Shown: piece by piece, positions 21,729 to 30,992 of the stretch
Layout of the letters: each line of letters begins with the position of its first letter
Numbering within the stretch: the first letter of the stretch is position 1
Source: Saccharum officinarum
Taxonomy: Eukaryota; Streptophyta; Magnoliopsida; Poales; Poaceae
Length of the DNA: 64,000 nt
Assembly: GCA_020631735.1 (NCBI GenBank)
Contig: CM036168.1
Span: forward strand, 98,312,932 to 98,376,931
Reading direction: 5' to 3'
Translations under genes and position numbers: made by a program
Notes under the pieces: model-generated
What the model was told of the DNA's origin: nothing
Databases searched by the model: none
The model's input: only the letters and a program-made list of their open reading frames with translations

Positions 21729-22444
21729 CTACACTCGAATTGGCGAATCGTCTGTACCGGACCGGGATAGCTACTCATGACATTGCCCCGTAGCAAAGCG
21801 CAAACGCAAAAATTTCCCGAAAACCACACCACGAAGCGGAGGATATCATCCAAACCCAAATTTCACGTGTTCATCCGTGGGGGACGAGGGCACGGGGACA
21901 ACCGAATGCCGCACACCTCTGCAGTCTCCACCGAGTTCACGAACATGCCACGAGGTCGTCTGAGGCCGGCCCCAGCAGCCTGAGCCCAAGGGAGGCCCGG
22001 CCCTCGCCGACCCCACAATCTCCCTCGTGGGGACCGTCCTATCCACGGCGGACACGGCGAGGGAGTCAGCACACGACATCCACCCCCGCCTGCTGCCGGA
22101 CCCCGAGCCAGTCCTGCCGTCCATCCCTCGTCTCGTCCCCCGCCTGCTGCACCTCGCGAGCATCCAAAGCTGTACTTGCGGCAAAGCTCTCGCAAAATCC
22201 TACTCCCACCGCCGACCGACTCGTACCCTCCCCTCCGCTCCCCAATCCGCCATCTTCCTTCCACCCTTCCCTTGCTTCTCCGGGAGGGAAGGCACCCGGG
22301 AGGCCGCCCCGCCACCCATCGCAAAAGCCACGCGCCACCAAACTTTTTTCCCTCACCCCGTCGCTTTCGCGTTCAGCGCAGAACGAGCCCAGCCGGTGGG
22401 TCGGTCGCTGGAGGCGGAGCCATAAAGGCGTCGGCGACGGCAGG
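21729..22444 (+). promoter_or_regulatory. BAG gene upstream region and 5' leader
   Basis: GC-rich, C-rich plus strand typical of grass 5' leaders, especially from 22080 onward. No clear TATA box was seen within 250 bases of the ATG, so a TATA-less promoter is likely. The exact transcription start cannot be set from sequence alone. Confidence 0.4.
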
Positions 22445-25406
22445 ATGATGAGCGGCAGATCGGGCGGGAGGGACGCCGAGGGCGAGTGGGAGGTCCGGCC
22501 CGGCGGGATGCTGGTGCAGCGCAGGGACGGCGAGGCGCCCGGCCCCGTCATCAGGATCAGGGTCTCCCACGGCGCCAACTTCCGCGAGGTCGTCGTGCCG
22601 GCGCAGGCTACCTTCGGTACGCTACGCATCCCTGTTCGTTTGCTGATCCCTCCTCCCTTCTGTACTTCTGCCGCATATTCGCATTGGTGAAGAGGCAGAG
22701 AAGGAATTGGGGTTTGGATCTTGACAGGTCAACTGACAATCTATTTATTTTATTTAAGTCAACACGATTCTTCTGTTCGTTCTCCCAGCTATTGATTTTA
22801 GATTAACCAGTCGAGTCTAGACGAAGAACAGAGGGTTCTCGAATATATTCATATTAAGATGAAAAGTGCTTACGTACTTGATGAATCGATCATGACCCTT
22901 CTCCGGTAACTTTACCCTGTTGGACGGCAAGCCCGGGGACAAGATACCTAACTATTACCCGCTAGCTTTTCGTATTAATCCTTTTGACCATCTTTCTCTA
23001 TGTTAATAGAAGTAGTACTTCTTTTACCATCCATTGGTCCATAACTACTAGTTATTCTTCTTGTTCAACAATAATACTAGTGTTTAAATGTTACATTAAT
23101 AGCTCCTTGCCATGATGATCAAATCAATTGAAACCACATTGTGGCTTATAGCCTCACGTGCAATGGTACAAACCATTACATCACCTAGTAGGTCCTTACA
23201 TGCGCGGGGAGCATTTCTGTCAGTCAATCTGTATACAGTTTATCATTACAAAGGTCCTGTTTAGTTCCTTCGAACTTCCAAAAATTTTACAAGATTCTCC
23301 GTCACATCGAATCTTTAAACACATGCATGGAGCATTAAATATAGGTAAAAAAATAACTAATTACACAGTTTGGTTGTAAATCACGAGACGAATCTTTCGA
23401 ACCTAATTAGCCCATGATTGGACACTAATTGCCAAATACAAACGAAAATGTTACTGTGCTTTCAAAAAAATACAGGTGCAACTAAACACAGCCAAAGAAG
23501 CACATGATCACCTCCCCCCTCCCCCCCCCCCCCCCCCCCCAAATGATTGTTGCTTCTGCATTGGTTGCTTGAAGGTGCTGATTTACAATATTCTAATAGG
23601 CACTTTGTAATTTGTATATGAAGGTGAGTTGAAGAGTATCCTTGTTCAGACTACTGGCTTGGAGCCTGAGAGGCAGAGGCTCTTCTTCCGTGGGAAGGAG
23701 AAGAGTGACAGAGAGTTCCTGCACGCGGCAGGTGTCAAGGATGGAGCAAAGCTGCTTCTGCTTGAGAAGCCTGCCCCTGCCAACATAGAGCAGAAGGTTG
23801 AGCCTGTGGTTATGGATGAGAGCATGATGAAGGCATGTGACGCTGTTGCTCGTGTTAGAGCTGAAGTTGATAAGCTGTCTGCTAAGGTGAAGGAACATTC
23901 CATCTGCCTTCCTTATTTGTTTAAGCATTCATGTGCCATATTATTTCTGGTGCTCATGCTGTTCCTTTGTAGGTGTGTGACTTGGAGAAGAATGTGCTTG
24001 GAGGGAGAAAGGTTGAGGATAAAGAATTTGTCGTCTTGACGGAGCTGCTTATGATGCAGCTGCTGAAACTCGATGGCATCGAAGCTGAAGGAGAAGCAAG
24101 GGCACAGAGGAAGGCTGAGGTACACAACTAAAACACTTGCTGCTGATATTTTTACACGTGCTACATGTTCAATGAGAATGCATTACAACGACTGAAATAT
24201 CTATGATGTAACGCATCAGGACAAGTTATATTTGAGTTGGAGATATGCCATGAAATGATCTTACTTTTTTGGCTGAAGTAGAAATTTCAACAGTACCTTT
24301 TCTTAGTCATACAATGAAGTCCTTGATGCCTGCTCAGCGAGTAGTTAGTTCCTGAAGTATGGTTGATCGACATATATCATAAATCCTAACTAATTAAGTT
24401 AGCATCTTGTGGTGATACTTATCATATGAACCTTGAAAATTTCCATTCGGTAGATTTTCCAGCCAGTAGTATGGTTTCAGGTGTGTGTTTTTTAGTTTAA
24501 ACAGGCCCTCCCGTGACCTGTTTTTCACACTCTGCGTGGTGGTGTAGTGAACTAGTATTTGTTCGGCCGGGCTCTTCCGTAGAGTGTATCACTTTATTGA
24601 GGCTTCTAGTTGAATAAATATTAATGGCCAGGTTTTGCTAGTCTGACCTTGTCTGTTAGCCCTCTTATGGAAAAGACAATCTGAATAAGTTGGGTTCTTT
24701 GTCCCTAGCTTTACTTCTACGCAAACTTTGCTGTGTAAGGGCAAAGAAACCCTTGATCTAATGTTGCATAAACACTTAGAATGTTCCAGTTACCATCAAA
24801 TGTCCACCATTAATTTTGAAATTGTGCAAAGGTGAAAAAGGTACATCTAGAACCTATCTGAGCCTCTCGCTTTCTTGTTTCCTGGCTTAATTTAATCTTA
24901 AGATATCTATAAGAACACATATGAAAAGGTTAATTGATTTAACAGATTATGCGTTTGCAAGCATCGTCAGGTATTGTTCTGAGTTATTTTTGGTACTTCT
25001 ATAAGCACAAATTGCTGATTAATTATGTCATATGGTTAGTAGGTTATATTCACGTGCACAACATTTGATAGTCTACATTTATGATGTTATTAGTGTTGGT
25101 CTCTATGGACAAACTGTTTAACTGTATTCAAGAAAATACACTCATCTTATGGAAATTGATGAATTTTGACCAAACCAGTTGCCTGATATAGCTCTATCAA
25201 CATCTCAGGTGCGCCGAGTTCAGTCCCTTGTGGAGACCTTGGATAAGCTGAAAGCAAGAAATGCAAACCCCTTCAGTGATCACAACAAAGCTGTTTCAGT
25301 GACAACGCAGTGGGAGACGTTTGAGAACGGCATGGGCAGCTTGAGCGCTCCCCCGCCCCGAGTTTCTTCGACGCAAGTTAACACTGACTGGGAGCAGTTC
25401 GACTAG
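22445..25406 (+). CDS. BAG-family molecular chaperone regulator (BAG1-4 type), four exons
   Basis: Co-chaperone that binds the ATPase domain of Hsp70/Hsc70 and stimulates nucleotide release. Exons read from sequence are 22445-22616, 23624-23886, 23973-24119 and 25209-25406, all introns GT-AG, giving 259 residues. Residues about 35-107 form a ubiquitin-like domain (VIRIRVSHG ... RLFFRGKEK ... LLLLEKP). Residues about 123-212 form the helical BAG domain (ACDAVARVRAEVDKL ... VRRVQSLVETLDKLKARN). The tail has two short W-x-x-F repeats (WETFENG and WEQFD) seen in plant BAG proteins. Start choice: the first of two adjacent ATGs in a GC-rich exon. Intron 1 (1007 bp) holds a MITE and a 20-base C run. 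In plants this subgroup acts in stress responses and cell death control. The frame is intact. Which paralogue it is cannot be decided here. Confidence 0.93.
23253..23493. mobile_element. MITE in BAG intron 1
   Basis: 241 bp with inverted termini GGTCCTGTTTAGTT and AACTAAACACAGCC. Internal words (CCGTCACATCGAATCTTT, CATGCATGGAGCATTAAATA, GAGACGAATCTTT) are those of a very common grass MITE. It lies wholly inside intron 1 and leaves the splice sites untouched. The flanking target duplication is unclear. Confidence 0.8.
23521..23540. repeat. Poly(C) run in BAG intron 1
   Basis: Twenty consecutive C, preceded by CCTCCCCCCT, between the MITE and the exon 2 acceptor. Its length is likely polymorphic and error-prone in sequencing. 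Confidence 0.9.
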
Positions 25407-26047
25407 GCTCAGAGGAAGCTCTTGATGTATCATGAAATTTGTGATATCGGTATGGGCAATCCTTTCCCAGGCAGCGAGGTGTTGTGTATATGCGCCACGT
25501 TTGTATATGCACCACGTTCGATGCCTTTGGTGTCCCAACTGCCTGTGAATGTTACCAGATCATACCATAGTACCCATGTGAATTGCATCGCTCATTGTGG
25601 TCGGTCACTTTTCAATATGCTCCTGCTAATGCCATTCGCATGATATTTATTGGCTAGGTTCAGCAAGGTTGATGATAACATCCCTAGCCAGATCCTTTAC
25701 AGCACAGCACTAGCTCGTCGTGAATGCAATTGCACCGTGTACAAGCTGACGCTGTAGCTATTCCGAAACTTTACCAATAATAGGTTTTCCTGAATTCACT
25801 GTAAATTAAAGCATAGTGAAGAGTAACCATTGCAAAGTTCTCCAATGCAAAATGAAGTGACGAGAGAGTTTATCAAAGCATCAAAAGCTTATCTGTCTGG
25901 CCAAGAAATCCTATAGTATGATAATAGGGCAAAACTTATCTATTGACAAATAATAGAATTGAGTTCCTGTTTACACCGGTGATTTCATCCAGTTCACCGG
26001 CCATGGCGTTTCTAGACGCCTTGGAAAGGCAATCTGCTAGTACAAAC
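25407..26047. other. BAG 3' region and intergenic DNA
   Basis: Follows the BAG stop. The first few hundred bases are probably 3' untranslated region. No strong AATAAA signal was found close to the stop, only ACCAATAATA near 25771. No other gene was seen. Confidence 0.45.
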
Positions 26048-27791
26048 CTACAACTGGATGGTGACGCCTCTAGCTTCCATAGTCCCATTCCGGGCAGCCG
26101 GTGCTCCGCTGTCTCTTCCCTGACGCCGTTGCCCCCACGCGCGGGCGCTCGACGCCTCATTGCGTGTCACGTCGAACCTCTCACCGTCGCCCCAGAGCAC
26201 GTAGGGCTCCTCCCCGTGCGCCGCGTCGTCGTCGGTCATGCGCAGCGGCACGAAGAGGCCAACGCGCGTCGTCGCCGATCCTGAGCTGGTCGTCGGGCAT
26301 GCGCAGCGGCACGAAGAGGCCAACGGCGAGGAGGGATGCCCGTGGGCCGTGGTGACGACGACGTTGCAGGAGACGACGAAGAGGGCGCCGTCGTAGAAGG
26401 TCCGGTATGCAGAGGAGGCCAGTAGTGAGGACGTCGCCGAGGAGGCCGGCGACGGCGTGCGTGTGGAAGACATCGAGCGTGTCGTCCAGCTTCTGTTGGA
26501 GGAACATCATGGTGACCCGGCGCAGACGCCCATCAGTATGGCAGACCATGTGTGCACCAGTCCTGCATGTGTGTCGTGCAGGACAATGTAATTTTTAGGT
26601 GCCAAATTTTTACATATACAAGCTACTAAAAAACGTAAATGCGATAGCCAGTTCATCTGTAAGCTCTGGCGCATAATCCACATTTTGAGGGCATTTTTTC
26701 CCACATAGTTTAGCTGCAGTGGCGGTGATACAGACAAGCCCGGCAATGGACATTGAAATCATGCTCTGCACCGCGCCAATAACCGAGGGCCTGCCGAAGA
26801 AAATGGCGTCGAGGCAGGTGCAGGTCAGGAAGCTCGTCGCGGCACTGGCATTGGTGTTGAGCACGGCAATGGACGCGCAGCGATGTTGGACCGGCCGTAC
26901 GGCGCACCGCCATCGAACCCAGCCCAGCCTAGCCACAGCAACTCACCGCCGGCGATAATAGGTGGATGTTCATTCAATTCGGTGCCAAACTCTACCTGTC
27001 GCTCTTCAGCCTCCGCCCCCACCTGGAAGAACTTTACTTGTTGCCTATCGATTGGTTAACAAATTCATGTTGTACCAAGTACCAAGAGAAAATTTAATTG
27101 CTTTGGATAGGATGTGACAGTGTACCACTGACTGCGTGCTCCCGCGTTCGGCCGTCGTTCCTACTGTTTTCCCTGACCAACGACGAAATCACCGGAAGAT
27201 GTAGCGAAATCCAGACGACCGAAGCGGCGGTCTGTCGCAACTCGCACGGCACCGCCCGTGTACTCCAGACACGTACGTACCCAGTAGGCGCGGCGGTGAA
27301 GGTCAGACCACGTATCCGCCGAGTAGTCGTCGACAGTCGATGACGCCCCAGTGCCAGTGGTATAGACTATAGAGGAAGCCGCCGCCCCAGAGGCTGAACG
27401 TGTAGATGGTGTAGGAGAGGAGCAGGAGCAGGAGCAGCCACAGGCCACAGCGACGTGAACGCCATCCACGCTCTGATGTTCATGCGCCCGTGGAGCGAAC
27501 CGGCCGGCAGCACCACTGCACCAGCGCGATGGCGGTCAACTCAAACAGCGCCAGCGACGCCTCTGCCTCTGGGTAGTGCGGCTTTGTGCTCGACTCCACG
27601 CTTTGTGCACACCGAGAACGCCATAGCGCGCCGTGGTGGGGAACGACGCGCGCACGACGAGGAAACCCTCCGGCAGCGGACTGGATGCCCACGAGCGTCG
27701 TCGCTGCGGACGCGTTATCGCCCTTGTTTAGCCACGCCGGCACCGCCGGGAGGTCGGCCGTGTAGGCGCCTGTCTGAGGAGGCGTGGCCAT
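26048..27791 (-). pseudogene. Ammonium transporter (AMT2/AMT3-type) pseudogene
   Basis: Pieces of one AMT protein lie in correct order on the minus strand but in shifting frames. N-terminus at 27791-27690: ADLPAVPAWLNKGDNA and TLVGIQS. Near 27480-27300: MNIRAWMAF, then FSLWGGGFLY and HWGVID. Near 27280: an AAYWV remnant. At 26960-26720: [15 protein letters not shown], then [15 protein letters not shown] and GLVCIT. At 26580-26440: [20 protein letters not shown]. At 26330-26160: [22 protein letters not shown]. These match the membrane segments and the conserved C-tail of plant AMT2/3 transporters, which carry ammonium across the plasma membrane. Multiple frameshifts, in-frame stops, a stretch of about 140 bp of unrelated sequence (26585-26720) and a 61-bp duplication show it is dead. 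It could have been intron-bearing before decay. Confidence 0.85.
26237..26327 (-). repeat. 61-bp tandem duplication in AMT pseudogene
   Basis: The phrase CATGCGCAGCGGCACGAAGA occurs at 26237 and again at 26298, so the LFVPLRM part of the former transporter is duplicated in tandem with offset 61. This is one of the events that destroyed the frame. Confidence 0.75.
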
Positions 27792-28161
27792 TCATGCCTC
27801 CGGTGGCACACGGTGTCACCCGATGAAAATTCTCGCGAGTCGCGGCGAGACGCAGGTGCGCACCCGTGACGCGGCTCCTTGCCCGGAGCGGTGATCTTTT
27901 TCTCAAATCGACAATCATAATGATTTTGCATTTCTAATCTAACTTTTACCTTACACATGAATGAATAAATGACTTACAAGGTTCTATGTGCGCATGGGCA
28001 CGCACAAAATCACTAGTGTCATCTAAAGGGCTATAGTTCAAAAATCTTGATTATATCTTTATTTTGTTTAGTGTTCACAGCAATTCTGCGAGGATTACGT
28101 CCATTTACACCAGATTTGACTAAAGAAAGGGATGGATAATTCCAATTCACTCTAAATTAAT
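27792..28161. other. Intergenic, former AMT promoter side
   Basis: About 370 bp upstream (minus direction) of the dead transporter start. No gene and no clear core promoter. Confidence 0.4.
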
Positions 28162-28219
28162 TGTGCTATAATCTTAATTATTCTGCCTGATGTGCTATAA
28201 TCTTAATTATTCTGCCTGA
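28162..28219. repeat. 29-bp direct tandem repeat, two copies
   Basis: The unit beginning TGTGCTATAATCTTAATTAT runs 28162-28190 and repeats exactly at 28191-28219. Looks like recent slippage. Confidence 0.85.
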
Positions 28220-28342
28220 TGATCAGTGCATGATCGAACAAATTAATGTCAAAGGAAAACTCATTGCGGCTATCTCAAATAGCTCTTTATCTGCTGAATC
28301 CACGTATAATATAACCCAACAACGGACTTGAGATCATCAGTA

Positions 28343-28716
28343 TCAGTGGCACTTGTGGTGGGCACTGCGGAACTTGCACTCGCCGCCGTGGCAGGAGGTC
28401 TGGCACCACGAGTTGCAAGCACCGTTCTGATTCGTAGAGCACCCGTTCATCTGGTTCTGCGAGCCCCATGAAAGATGGTCGTTGCAGCACATAGGATTAG
28501 ACGAGGTTGCGGCAACACACATAAATCACATGGACAAGAAACAAAGCATGCATTCCTTAGCTATTAGTTCTAAACAAAACAGACAAACGATGGCATTATA
28601 GAGCTATGGAGAATAAGACGTGTCATCATCATTGTCAAATTACCTGTCGAGGCAACAAGAAAGGCGAGCACGATAAGCACAGCTAATGCACTTGTACGCT
28701 TCACGATCCTCTGCAT
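28343..28716 (-). CDS. Small secreted cysteine-rich, defensin-like peptide (two exons, doubtful acceptor)
   Basis: Exon 1 is 28716-28644 from ATG 28716 and encodes about 24 residues: a basic start (MQRIVKR) and a hydrophobic core (ALAVLIVLAFLVA) typical of a signal peptide, ending at a GT donor. Exon 2, inferred as 28509-28343, encodes about 55 residues with eight cysteines (CC ... C ... CNSWC ... C ... GGEC ... KCH). It includes a C-x3-C and a G-x-C pair like the cysteine-stabilised fold of plant defensin-like peptides. An intron just after the signal peptide is usual for this family. The base pair before exon 2 is CG instead of AG, so splicing may fail or use another site. A TATA box lies at 28801-28808. 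Exact family and function are not known; secretion is inferred. Confidence 0.6.
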
Positions 28717-28800
28717 AATAATTTCTTTACGAGCTAGCAGAAAATATTTTGATCTCGATCGATGATGTTATATTATAGTTCAGCTTTTGGTGCCTACGGC

Positions 28801-28808
28801 TATTTATA
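28801..28808 (-). promoter_or_regulatory. TATA box of the defensin-like gene
   Basis: TATAAATA on the minus strand, 85 bases upstream of ATG 28716, a normal distance for a plant core promoter with a short leader. Confidence 0.6.
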
Positions 28809-29698
28809 CCTGAGATTGCATGCCTTTGATTGTGTGGTATCCAAATTATACAAATTAATAATGTTATTTACTATATTATGGAAGTTAAATCGTTTCTTAT
28901 ATTATTTTTTGATCTAATTCCCTTCCAAATTATGAAAAAAAATGAATGTCTTTCAAACCTACATATAGGACGTATACAGAGGAGGCTGGTTTCCAAAGTT
29001 TATCCGGAGGCAATTGGTAAAAAATATACACGGAAAGTACGTGAGCCACATGAACGGGCCGGTGAAAACTGAGAAGCGCGGCCTACCGTCGGTCAACTTA
29101 GAAAGCCCAAATGGTCCAATTTCTTTAGTATCCGCGCTCCAATATCAAATCTCTTCTCTCTGTTGTTCTTTTCTTCTCAATTTGTCATGTCCTCCAGATT
29201 TTTGCTGTTGTGGAGCACCCATGAGCAGGGGCTGCATTGTTAATTTGTCTCTCTTCCTCTTCCGGTTCAGTTTTTTTGTTGAAGTTTGAAGGATCTATCA
29301 ATGAATTACTAGTTACTGAGTATAGTAGCAATTTAGGATTTTAACGTTGGACTTTCAGTTTTGCTTGAAAAACAACTCTGAATCTCTGATATGATTTTAA
29401 TGTTGGACTTTCAAATTTGCCCCTGATGACTCATTACGTCGTTATGTTGAGTTGTTTAAGTAACGTAGTCACACTTATAAATAGCCACATTAGCACTGCA
29501 CCATAAGAAGAAAGGACACCGGTGATTATCAAAGTTGAGTTCATTCGAAGATCGAAATAAACTAATCTAATCATCAGGAAAAGAAATTATGACGACATAC
29601 ATCAACTAATCCTGATGTTAGCAACCAGGTAGCTATGAAGATAGAAATTTAGAGAATCAGAGGATCAATAGGGATTGGAGAGGAAGAAAAACAGTAAG
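28809..29698. other. Intergenic, no gene seen
   Basis: Mixed AT-rich DNA between the defensin-like gene and the Tat element. TTTTAACGTTGGACTTTCA at 29338 recurs in near-identical form at 29396. Short open frames have no recognisable features. The last five bases, GTAAG (29694-29698), would be one half of the Tat target site duplication. Confidence 0.45.
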
Positions 29699-29770
29699 TG
29701 TCGGTACCAACAGTACGGGGGTACCCACAGCTATCGCCAAAGCGCTGACATAACCGAAACCACAACGAAA

Positions 29771-30107
29771 AGATAGCCCGCTCGACGAGGCGCCTCGACC
29801 GCGCCCCGGCTCCGACTCGTACGAGGCCCGCTCGACGGGGCACCTCGACCGCGTCCCGACTCCGACTCGTACGAGGCCCGCTCGACGGGGCGCCTCGACC
29901 GCGTCCCGGCTCCGACTCGTACGAGGCCCGCTTGACGGGGCGCCTCGACCGCGTCCCGGCTCCGACTCGTACGAGGGGCGCCTCGACCGCGTCCCGGCTC
30001 TGACTCGTACGAGGCCTGCTCGACGGGGCGCCTCGACCGCGTCCCGGCTCCGACTCGTACGAGGCCCGCTCGACGGGGCGCCTCGACCGCGCCCCGGCTC
30101 CTCGACA
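29771..30107 (+). repeat. 50-bp tandem array in Tat LTR, about seven units
   Basis: Units start at 29771, 29821, 29871, 29921, 29971, 30009 and 30059. The consensus begins ACGAGGCCCGCTCGACGGGG and continues with CGCCTCGACCGCGTCCCGGC. The fifth unit is 12 bp short. The units are 90 percent or more alike, CpG-rich, and lie about 470 bp upstream of the TATA box. They have no spacers, so this is a satellite-like array and not CRISPR. Confidence 0.92.
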
Positions 30108-30574
30108 CCCTTTCTTTACCTACCCGGGACAAAAGCCATAGCATTCAATGCGGTTACCTACTACCACCGACCGGCATGGCTACGGCATGGGTCAACGCGG
30201 GAACAATACCCACGTCAAGTCTCACTGTTTTACCGCCCATCCCGTGATGGGAGGTGAAAGCCGTCACTGTATCCACCATACCACGCACTATTCACCATCA
30301 ATCACCCTCGAGGGAGGATAAGACAAGGTCCGTCCCCCGCGATACCAGGGATTCGGCCTTATCCATCCGACCTCGACCCGGCCTCGACCCGGCCCCAACG
30401 CTCGACTTAGCTCAAAGGACGGTATGGCATGGCGCTCTGGGTCATTTCACCCTCTTGTCCCGTACCACGCCAGGGTACCCAGGGATGGCCGGCCATCCCG
30501 AAGCCACGTCGCTACAGTCAGGAATCGACGAAACATCGCCTCAAGCCTCCCCTCGACTTGGCCACCTCTCGCCC

Positions 30575-30581
30575 TATAAAA
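30575..30581 (+). promoter_or_regulatory. TATA box of Tat LTR
   Basis: TATAAAA in a GC-rich setting, about 350 bases before the LTR end, so it would place R and U5 in the last third of the LTR. Confidence 0.65.
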
Positions 30582-30932
30582 GGGCAGGCCAGGGCGAACC
30601 AACAGACAGACGAACAAGAAGCATCACGGAAGGACGAAACAACCAACCACCCGACCGAACAACGAAAGCAAGAGATCAACATCTCAAGCAACCACCTTTC
30701 TCCTTTTTCTCTTTGAGACTTGGGCTCGACACCCTCTCTCGCCTGCTTGTAACCCCTACACGAGCACCTCGGTGCAAGGAAATACAAACCTCTCTTCCCC
30801 GCTGGACGTAGGGCCTTCTTTTGCCCGAACCAGGATAAACCCCCGTGTGTTCTCCTTGCATCACCATCCAGGAAAGAGTCACGCAGCATTTACTCGTTGG
30901 TTTAGGACCCCCCTCGGTCCGAACACCGACAG

Positions 30933-30951
30933 TTGGCGCGCCAGGTAGGGG
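30933..30951 (+). promoter_or_regulatory. Tat element primer binding site
   Basis: TTGGCGCGCCAGGTAGGGG starts one base after the LTR end. This is a familiar start for grass Tat-type elements, but I do not assign the tRNA with confidence. Confidence 0.65.
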
Positions 30952-30992
30952 AGCGCTGCGTGCAAACCTCGCTTTGTCGCCGTTCTTCCTGG

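Larger units (their letters stand above)
29699..30931 (+). repeat. Tat element 5' LTR
   Basis: 1233 bp with perfect 6-bp inverted ends, TGTCGG ... CCGACA. A TATAAAA box lies at 30575-30581 in CGCCCTATAAAAGGGC. The U3 part holds the 50-bp tandem array. The right edge directly precedes TTGGCGCGCCAGG. Confidence 0.9.

Noticed and set aside
22066..22629. 187-residue minus-strand frame over the BAG leader and exon 1
   Set aside because: GC-rich antisense shadow; exon 1 on the plus strand has clear ubiquitin-like content and a matching splice donor.
25422..25643. 73-residue plus frame after the BAG stop
   Set aside because: Lies in the likely 3' untranslated region with no recognisable features.
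29771..30107. Possible CRISPR-like array
   Set aside because: Head-to-tail repeats without unique spacers, in a plant LTR.
30933..30992. Start of the Tat gag at the primer binding site (TTG codon)
   Set aside because: The codon is non-ATG and lies in the PBS; the first ATG in frame is at 30993.
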